Assembly: GCF_017916325.1 (NCBI RefSeq)
Contig: NC_090166.1
Span: 293,001 to 357,000, forward strand
Source: Leishmania martiniquensis
Taxonomy: Eukaryota > Euglenozoa > Kinetoplastea > Trypanosomatida > Trypanosomatidae
Reading direction: 5' to 3'
Length of the DNA: 64,000 nt
The notes beneath the pieces were generated by a model. That model was not told the origin of the DNA, did not search any database, and saw only the letters and a list, made by a program, of their open reading frames with translations. Both the position numbers and the translations under genes were made by a program. Below are positions 56,933 through 64,000 of the stretch, piece by piece (the stretch's first letter is position 1; each line of letters starts with the position of its first letter).

Positions 56933-59900
56933 GCAGCCGCGGCCACGTGGAGCGGAGCCACACCTGCAGGCAGGGGCGTAAAGCGGGAGTGCACAGATGT
57001 GGTCGGCGATGGCGCCCGTGCAGTGTCCGGTGGGAGGGGAAGAGAGAGTGCCTTGGACGCCAGAGGAAGAGCTGGGCGGGATGGGGAGGGCGACGGAAAA
57101 GAAAAACCAGAGCCGAGTGGGGATCCTTCTGGAGGCCGGGGCCCAATGCAGCGAAGGGCGGGGGACAACGAGGGGCGTGCGTGAGGGTTGGATGGAGGCA
57201 TGGCACAGATGCCTCACGAAGAGGGGAGGGCATGAGAGGCCGCCGCCACAGCAGCACAGCAACGACACGGCGCCCCAGGAGTTGCGCCACCGCGCATCCC
57301 AACCCGACGCTCGCCTGGGCGAGTGCCGCACAGCTGCGGCTCGGCCCACGTGCAGCTGAGCAAGCAGCCTTGTGGGCCCGGCGCTCTGCGTATGGGCTGC
57401 TGGTGCCTGCCGAGTACGCCACGGCGCCGGAGCGGCGGACACAGAGCGAGGCGGGCCGTAGTCCAGCACACGCGCTCAAGTGCACATCCTCATCGGATCT
57501 GCGCGCCAGCCCAGCCGCCACGGCCACGGGCACCGGAGAGAGGCCTACGCAGGCGGCGTCGAGCACCGCCAGCGGAGCGCCGCCGAGAGGGAGGCACACG
57601 CACAAATCGACGATGAGACAGCGAACACCGCGAGAATGCACGCCGGTGCCGGAGGAGGGGGAGAGCGGGAGGCAGGGAGAGCAGGACGGCGCGCACACAG
57701 ACGAGGCAGGGGCGCACGAGCAGTGCGTGCCAGCGCCCTGAAGCGGCCACCTACGCGCAGCGAGAGGCCGCAGAGCACCAGAGCGCGCGCAAGCGAGAGC
57801 AGTCGAGCAGCAGGTAGGGGAAAGACACAGCGCAGAGAGCCCGGCAGACGGCATGCCGCGACCGCCCGCAGCACAGCCAGGAAGCCTTTTCCTCTGCGCG
57901 CAGGAGGTGCAAGAGCAGCAGGCCCGGAGACATCCAGCACGCCGTCGGGGGCGCGGAGCCAGTGAGAGGAGCAGCGGCAGTCGCAGCGCCAGCGCGCCCC
58001 GTCGCGGTCAGGCGCACACCCCCGCGCGTACGCCGTCGCAGAAGACCCACACGGGTGCCGAGGGCAGCAGGGCAGCGAGCAGGCACAGCACGCGGCCGGG
58101 TAGCGAGAGGGGAAGTGACAGCGCGACACGCAAGCGGCACACGGGTGCAAGCACCGGCGCTCGCAGCTCTCCCCCTCTCACCAGCTTCTCCCCTCAGACG
58201 CCATCGTGCGTAGGCAGACGGGGACAGGGAGGGGGGGCGCAGCAATGAGAGGCAGCCGCAGAGGAGAGGGCGCAGAGAAAAAAAGAGACGGAATACTGCA
58301 GTCCCGAGCGCAACGAGTAAGGGGGGAGGAGCTTAGGTGCAGGGGAGGAGCTGTTTCTAACCTGCCGCGCGGAGTGAGGTGGAAGCGCAGGTGACAAAGG
58401 AATAGGGCAGCAGGAGAGATCTGCTGAGCGTCCTGCACTCACTGTAATCACAAAAAAAATGGTAGGAGTGAGCCGCGAGATCAGCTGATCGCTCAGCAGA
58501 ACGAGGCGATGTCTCACGCAGATGAGTGTGAGGTGACGCGTCGGCGATATGGGAAACATTTTTTGCTTATCATATTTTACGCACTCGTCCGTAGCCGATA
58601 TTTTCTGCGTCACTCGTATAATGTTAGCTGGGGCGCTCTTTAATGCCTGTGTCCGCGGCTCAGGCACCTCCCGCTAGCAGGCAGTGAGGGCCGGGCTGAG
58701 GTATGCACCAGTCGCGGTACAATGCATTTGAAATGTGCAGGTGATGGATATTAGCGCTGGAGGTGCAGATATCCCTGACGCGAGACTTTCTATGCGCACA
58801 GAGCCGTCATCAGCTGCGATGCGCCACTCTCGCCAATTTTTTTTCAGTTATCTGGCGCTATGAGCACCTCAAGTGTATCAGCGTTTGGAGAGAGAGAGAG
58901 AGAGCGGGGCTGCTGGAAGCGTTTAAGCCGTGTGGAAGGTGCTGGATTGGCAGCGACAACACAAGCAGGGAGGTGTTCCGTAGCACCACAGAGCGAAAAG
59001 AGCAGCGCACACGCAAAGAGCAAGCGGCTGCGGTATAGAGGGAGCGGTCACACGAGCGTTGTTTTTCTTTGCTTTTTCTTCTGCACTGCCCACGTGTGTG
59101 ATTTAGGGGGAGAGTGTGGCGGAGGGGCGGGTGGGCGTGATCGATTATGAGGGAAAGGGCCATGGGAGCAACGGACTACCGCCTCCACTGCCCAAGGAAG
59201 CCAAGGCGATCGCGCCTCGCATGAAGAGAGGGAGGTAGGGGGAGGAGGGCAGCTTGTTGAGCACACGAGCAAAAGGTGGGGTACGTCAGCTGTCAGCGTG
59301 GTACAAGAAACGATGTGTCTGAAGTCAGCCCTGCGGCGGCCAGAGATTTTTCTCGTTTGAGTCCGATAAGGTGGACGAACAAGCACAACCACAAAGCCCG
59401 CGTATGTGACCCCCTTGAGCGATGTACAGACCGTACTATGGGGGTTCAGCACTGAGTGCGTGTATCTGTGTGTGTCTGCGTTTTCGCTGCTCGCCACCCC
59501 CACAACGTCCCGTACGCGTCACGGTGCTGACTGACTCTGAAAAAGCGGCGCTCCCATGAGAGAGGGCAAAGCCCTCGCGAAGACGAAATGACAAACCGGG
59601 AGGAGAACCACTCGAGAGAGCGCTCACAGACACGTAAGCACTTCCCGCTCCTCCCGCGAGCGTGTGCGAGTTCAATTGGAAGTAAAGAGAAAGAAAGAGT
59701 TGTGGACACTTACACCCCCACTTCATGTCCGAGTGAGCAAACGCAGGCCCGTCGGCCCAACGGCTGAGAGCGTTTCTTCATGCTTATACCAAGGCATGGA
59801 GGCGCGTCTATGCAGTGTGGCGGTGTACGGACGAGGCGGCCGAGTCTTCCGATCCCTCAGCCTGCTGCTTTTTAACAATCGGAGACAGGGAGGGGGTTGA

Positions 59901-61943
59901 ATGGGGACTACTCACTCCAAAAAGACACGCAGTAGAAAAAAAACAAGAAAAGATACCAAGGAAGGAAAGGGGGCCATGAGGCCACTGGGGCCATTTTCTC
60001 ACCGAAAGGGGACGGCAGCACTGAGAGGGAGCAGAGAGGCAACCCCTTGCACGGTGCCCAAACGAGTACTCGGCCGCCCCTCAATCTAGTCGTGCCGATC
60101 CTTCGCAAGAGCGGCATACAAGAAAAGCATAGGCAACCTGCAACGGAGGGAGGAAAGAAACTGCCGCGACGAGTCCCGGACTCGGCGGCGGATATAAGGG
60201 AGAGGAACGCAATGAGGAGGAAAGGGAAAGAGATCGATAGTGAGTCGCCGGCACTCTGTCCTTGAGCAGACGCCTTTACCATAGAGACACACTTTCACTC
60301 GGCTGAAAAAAAATGAGCGTCTCACGCATGTGTGCCCATAGAAGAAGATAAGCCACAAAGGGAGGGGGGAAGAGGGGAAGGAAAGGGGGCAATGCACGCA
60401 ACAGCGCACCAGCAGCAGAGGTTGATATGCATACACGCACCACAGGGGAAAAAAGAGACCTCGAGCGTGTGCGCGCATGCACAGCGACGCTCAACAGAGC
60501 ACCGAGAAACATGTATCAAGAGCGCCGCAACCGCAACGCTGCGTCACACGTGCGCCCCTGCCCTCTATCGAGCAGTTTGCGAGAGCCTTGAATAGTGAGA
60601 GAGGGGCAATGGTGGTGATGGCGAGGTGACACGGGCCTGGTACTTTTCAAGTACGCTGACAGCGACGAGAACGTAGAAAAAAAAGAGGCAAAAAACCGGC
60701 ATGAGATCGTACACGAGATGAGCAGCGATTACTTTCGCATGCGTCAAGGCGAGGTTCGGCGCTGACCGCTCGTCCCGTTTCACAGCTCTACCCAAACGGT
60801 TGAGAAAAGTCGTTTTCTTTTTTCCTTTTTTCTTCTTATTTGTTGATGAGCCCCTCCAACATCAACATAAAAAATGCCACGCTAAAGAGACGAGGCAAAG
60901 ACGTGTGACTCACGAAATTCACTTCATCAAACGATAAAGATAAAATACGGGGAAAAAGGGAGCCGCTGTCGTAAGTAATAGACGGTTTCATTTTTTTTCC
61001 AGCCTCAGCCCCCGGGGGAACGAGGAATGAAAAGGAGGAGATGGGCGGAGAGAGGAGGAGAGGGGAACAACGGAGCAGATGGACCGAATGGGGGGAGGGG
61101 CGGAAAGGGAAGGGAAGGAGAGCGCAAATTACAGCCAGAAAAGAAATAGTAAAACAGAGAGAGCGGCAGCGGCTCACTTCGTCGATTCTGTGCGTACGTA
61201 TGAGGTGCACATGGGCAGCTGCCAGAGCGCCCCGAGAAGAATACATTTCGTATGAGAGGAAGCCGCAAGAAGAGGTGAGACACCTGCTCGCTGCTTGGTT
61301 GGTTGGTGTGCGTGAGTACCTCTGTGTTCGGTACCCGCACGGCAGATGACGTGGGCGGAGGCAGCCATATCGATGGCGCAAGGGATGGAGAAAGCAAGTC
61401 GTCATGGACGTATGTATGCAGAAACGGCAGCAGATGAACGAAGCCAGTCGAGCATAACGTGTCTATGGTGCCGCCAAACACTCTCTCCATGCACAGCCTT
61501 CTCCGCAGGCGGCACAGAAACACACACACACACTTAGAATCAACTTAGTATGGATAGACGAAGACAAAATGCCTCAGGCCCCCATTTTTAGAGGGCTTTG
61601 TGGCGCTTGCATGCCGGTGATGTCCATCTTCACCCCACTAGCGCTGCACAAGCAAAGATGTGGCCCCGCCTCTCCTCAGCGACCGCAGCCATAAGAGCTA
61701 GAGAGAAAGCTCAGTTCTCTTCTCGACAGCATTCACAAGCAGCATCACCGCTCTTTCGGCGAGCACACACAGACGAAAAGTGAGAGAGAAAGGGAGAGAG
61801 ACACACATATGTAATGTGCACGAGAGGGCTACGGACCGCCGTTTCAGTGGGGCTGCAAAAATGTACAGAGATAACCCACGACATGCGAAAAACAAAAATG
61901 AAGAAAATACAATGAAGACATCGAATGAAGGCGCGCCACACGG
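56933..61943. other. Upstream of the intact array gene and 3' flank of the first family member
   Basis: Array sequence to 58292, then unique DNA. No convincing gene from 58293 to 61943. Purine-rich tracts on the plus strand (60,300-60,400 and 61,010-61,120) are typical of trypanosomatid intergenic DNA. The longest minus frame (60836-61405) encodes a low-complexity Ser/Pro/Leu string and lacks a domain. Confidence 0.6.
56964..56990 (-). promoter_or_regulatory. Candidate trans-splice acceptor of the array gene
   Basis: The minus strand reads CTCCCGCTTTACGCCCCTGCCTGCAG, ending 31 nt above the ATG at 56932. The same site occurs in the other two units, with one base fewer in the tract of unit 2. 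Confidence 0.45.
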
Positions 61944-63839
61944 CTACGATCGCATGCCTCCATGCAAGAGAAAGCGGACCATGTGCAACTCGGCCGACTG
62001 AGGCTCGAAAAGGCCCTCGACTAGATTCTCCACGGCCCTGCCGTACGCCGCGGCAGCGTCCACCTCGCCTGCTGCCTTGTGTAGCTGAGCAAAGTTGAGC
62101 AGCGCTGATATCCCCAGGAAGCACGCCTCATTCTGACACAGCATCACACACGTTCGCGCATCGCTAAAGTCGAGGTCGGTGTTGATATTCCTGCCGCTCT
62201 TCTTCAGTGACTCCTTCCACTTCCGCATGAGCGCCTTCTTCGCCGACGCGGACATCTCATCCACCACATTTAAGGGTGGACGCTGAATGAGCTCTACCAT
62301 AGCAACCGCTTGATAGCGCACTGCGGCATCATCCGTGAGAGGGAGGGAGGGATGGAGGGAGGAGGGGGGGCACGCAGTAGAATGGGCCAGCTCGCTCGCT
62401 TTCGGGCTCAGAAGGATTTCCGTCTTGTACCTCCGCGTACCCTTCCAAGGCACAAAATCTGGAAGCGCCCTCTCGAGCATATACTGACTGCACCCTGGAA
62501 CGGCCAGAAATTTTGCCTCTGAGAGCCAAGAGAGATAGTGGTAGCTCGTACGGCACCCAGGTGACACAAGGTATGCATCCACGCAGTCTTGTGAACGCCA
62601 CTCCACGACAAGACGCACACTACGAGCGTAGGCCAGGGGGACCAAGGCTGATTGTAGTGGGGACCACGTTGCGCCACACGTGTAGATATGCCGATAGTGA
62701 CCGCTGCTCAGCGGTAGCAGCTTCATGCAGCTGAAGTGCAGAGACGTCCCTGAAGAGCGCCGCCGCGGCCACCGTGCGCCCCGCGACGGCTCTGGGAAAC
62801 TCTGCAGAATCACCTTGCTCAGGTACTCGTTCGGGTACTCCCGTGCCAGACCGCGCACGATCGCAAGCGCAGCCTCCAGGTGGTCTACAGCGTTGTCGTA
62901 CACACCCTGACGCCTCGACCGCCCGGTGACTGCAGCACCGTAGCTCCCTATCAGCAGGCCAGCGTAGCTCACCGTGAAAGAGATGAAATAGTAGCGGCAC
63001 GTCGCCTCTACGAGCGCTAAGGCGAAGTTGCGCTGATATGTGCACGACGTCCTCGGACCCCCTTTCTGCTCCCCGTCAGGGGTTCCCCACCCGTTTACCA
63101 CCACCTCGCCGTCGTTCGCATCATCATGTAAAGACGCCATGCGACTCTGGTTGTGTTGACCCGCGTAGTGGATGAGGCCGCCGCGGTGCGGTAGGTGCTC
63201 TTCTTTCCAGAGCGTCAGGCAGTGCAGCAGCACTTGCGTGTGGCTAACAACAAGCAGGCAGTAACGCGCCGCTATGCACCTCACCTTTTCGGTATGGCAT
63301 GTCGTGGTCAGCAGATCGAGGTACGTCAGAGCCATGTCCGCCAGCAGTCGGAGGAAGTCCAGTGTGTCCCGCACCTGACTGTCCAGCGGAAGTAAAATAT
63401 CTTTCACCTCGGTGTCAAACGACACGTCCTGCGCCGCCAAACAAGCGTCTCGCTTTAGGACATCGCTATCGTCCTCGCCCTCGGAGAGCGAAGGTCGACC
63501 ACCGCCCCTGCCACCTCTCGCTTCCGTACAGTAACGTGAGTCTCCCGGCTGCCCCGCCTTGCCCACAGCGCCTCCCACCTCAGGCTCCTCGAGCGCCTCT
63601 GACGACGCTACGACTTGTGCGACGAAGGGTGCGTCACTCTTCTTTCTGCTCACCTCTCGATCGAGCACAGCAGGCATGAGGGTGTTCCAAAAAGGACGGC
63701 CCGGGTGTCTCCCCAGCGCCTGCACAAAGTAAAGCTCAGAGATGGTAAAGCGGGCCTCTTTTGCAGCCCTCACACCGCGGTAGAAGAGGCCCGGGTGGCC
63801 CTGCCCCTCCTTCGGCACTTCAGATTGGGTGTTGCCCAT
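61944..63839 (-). CDS. MGN-family protein, divergent first member (631 aa), function unknown
   Basis: The ATG at 63839 gives MGNTQSEVPKEG, again an N-myristoylation-type start; a 23-residue upstream extension would destroy it and is rejected. The architecture matches the array proteins: N-terminal helical hairpin (FYRGVRAAKEARFTISELYFVQALGRHPGR split over residues 19-48), acidic/Gly-rich linker (about 60-145), the conserved core ([31 protein letters not shown]), [42 protein letters not shown] and a charged stretch before INTDLDFSDART. The C-terminus differs, with an Ala-rich helical pair. The sequence is much diverged from the array copies, intact, and outside the tandem repeat. It is therefore probably the older single-copy gene from which the array arose. 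Function unknown. Confidence 0.88.
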   Translation of the reverse strand: MGNTQSEVPKEGQGHPGLFYRGVRAAKEARFTISELYFVQALGRHPGRPFWNTLMPAVLDREVSRKKSDAPFVAQVVASSEALEEPEVGGAVGKAGQPGDSRYCTEARGGRGGGRPSLSEGEDDSDVLKRDACLAAQDVSFDTEVKDILLPLDSQVRDTLDFLRLLADMALTYLDLLTTTCHTEKVRCIAARYCLLVVSHTQVLLHCLTLWKEEHLPHRGGLIHYAGQHNQSRMASLHDDANDGEVVVNGWGTPDGEQKGGPRTSCTYQRNFALALVEATCRYYFISFTVSYAGLLIGSYGAAVTGRSRRQGVYDNAVDHLEAALAIVRGLAREYPNEYLSKVILQSFPEPSRGARWPRRRSSGTSLHFSCMKLLPLSSGHYRHIYTCGATWSPLQSALVPLAYARSVRLVVEWRSQDCVDAYLVSPGCRTSYHYLSWLSEAKFLAVPGCSQYMLERALPDFVPWKGTRRYKTEILLSPKASELAHSTACPPSSLHPSLPLTDDAAVRYQAVAMVELIQRPPLNVVDEMSASAKKALMRKWKESLKKSGRNINTDLDFSDARTCVMLCQNEACFLGISALLNFAQLHKAAGEVDAAAAYGRAVENLVEGLFEPQSAELHMVRFLLHGGMRS

Positions 63840-64000
63840 AGTGCCGGAGTGGCGCTGGGAGCGCAGAGCAAAGGCCAATTTGAGAGTGAAGGGAGGCGAT
63901 AACCACACGTCTTATTGCAGCAATGAGGGGGGGCGGAGAGTGGGGGGCAATGCGTCAATGGGAGCGCCGCTGGCGTGGATGAGCTGCGATGTGAATTTGA

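Larger units (their letters stand above)
54731..58292. repeat. Tandem unit 3, partial (3.56 kb)
   Basis: Shares 3' element, gene body and upstream region with units 1 and 2. Similarity ends abruptly at GAGACGGA (58292), about 50 bp before the relic would begin, so this unit lacks the relic. Confidence 0.88.

Noticed and set aside
55598..57184. 528-codon plus-strand frame over the intact array gene (also 41128-42477)
   Set aside because: Antisense to a gene with clear conserved family motifs; composition is that of the complementary strand.
1..64000. tRNA, rRNA or CRISPR content
   Set aside because: A scan by eye for B-box type motifs (GGTTCGANNCC) and short regularly spaced repeats found none on either strand.

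Overview
The window looks like a trypanosomatid nuclear chromosome, almost certainly Leishmania or a close relative. It is GC-rich, has many homopolymer and CA/TG/TA/GA tracts, and shows no visible introns. Genes are separated by long pyrimidine-rich (minus sense) intergenic DNA suited to trans-splicing, and every supportable gene lies on the minus strand, as expected of one polycistronic unit transcribed right to left. The combination of two secreted class-3 lipases, a Ras/Rab-like GTPase and a near-identical tandem pair of AAAP amino acid transporters resembles my recollection of the Leishmania chromosome 31 locus carrying the arginine transporter AAP3. That placement is from memory and was not searched.

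Layout in plus coordinates (transcription runs from high to low). 1-4064: no gene seen. 4065-7687: two class-3 lipase paralogues. 10959-12587: two short proline-rich proteins. 13310-15118: large Ras/Rab-like GTPase with inserts and a Leu at the catalytic Gln position. 15119-19879: gene-poor, but holding a 257-bp sequence shared with the 40-58 kb array. 19880-21325 and 27339-28784: two AAP3-like transporters inside a 1,596-bp near-perfect repeat whose outer flanks diverge abruptly. 30344-30823: CFAP97/Hemingway-type axonemal protein. 32629-32868: 79-aa membrane protein.

The most unusual part is 36-64 kb, which holds a family of about 630-aa proteins with an N-myristoylation-type start (MGN.QS). 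I know of no function for this family. There is an intact divergent member (61944-63839) and an intact array member (55025-56932). Two array members are frameshifted at homopolymers (48068-49971 and 40732-42637). An internal fragment with no ends lies at 36232-37005, and two copies of an old, heavily decayed relative sit inside a 7.34-kb tandem unit. Array members are identical or nearly so over most of their length but are replaced, at sharp borders, by strongly different blocks that are reassorted between copies. This mosaic is best explained by repeated segmental gene conversion and is the main candidate for an undescribed diversification system here.

Functionally the lipases, the transporter pair and the small membrane protein belong to secretion and nutrient uptake, CFAP97 to the flagellum and the GTPase probably to membrane traffic. 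As usual in trypanosomatids, co-location does not imply a shared pathway.
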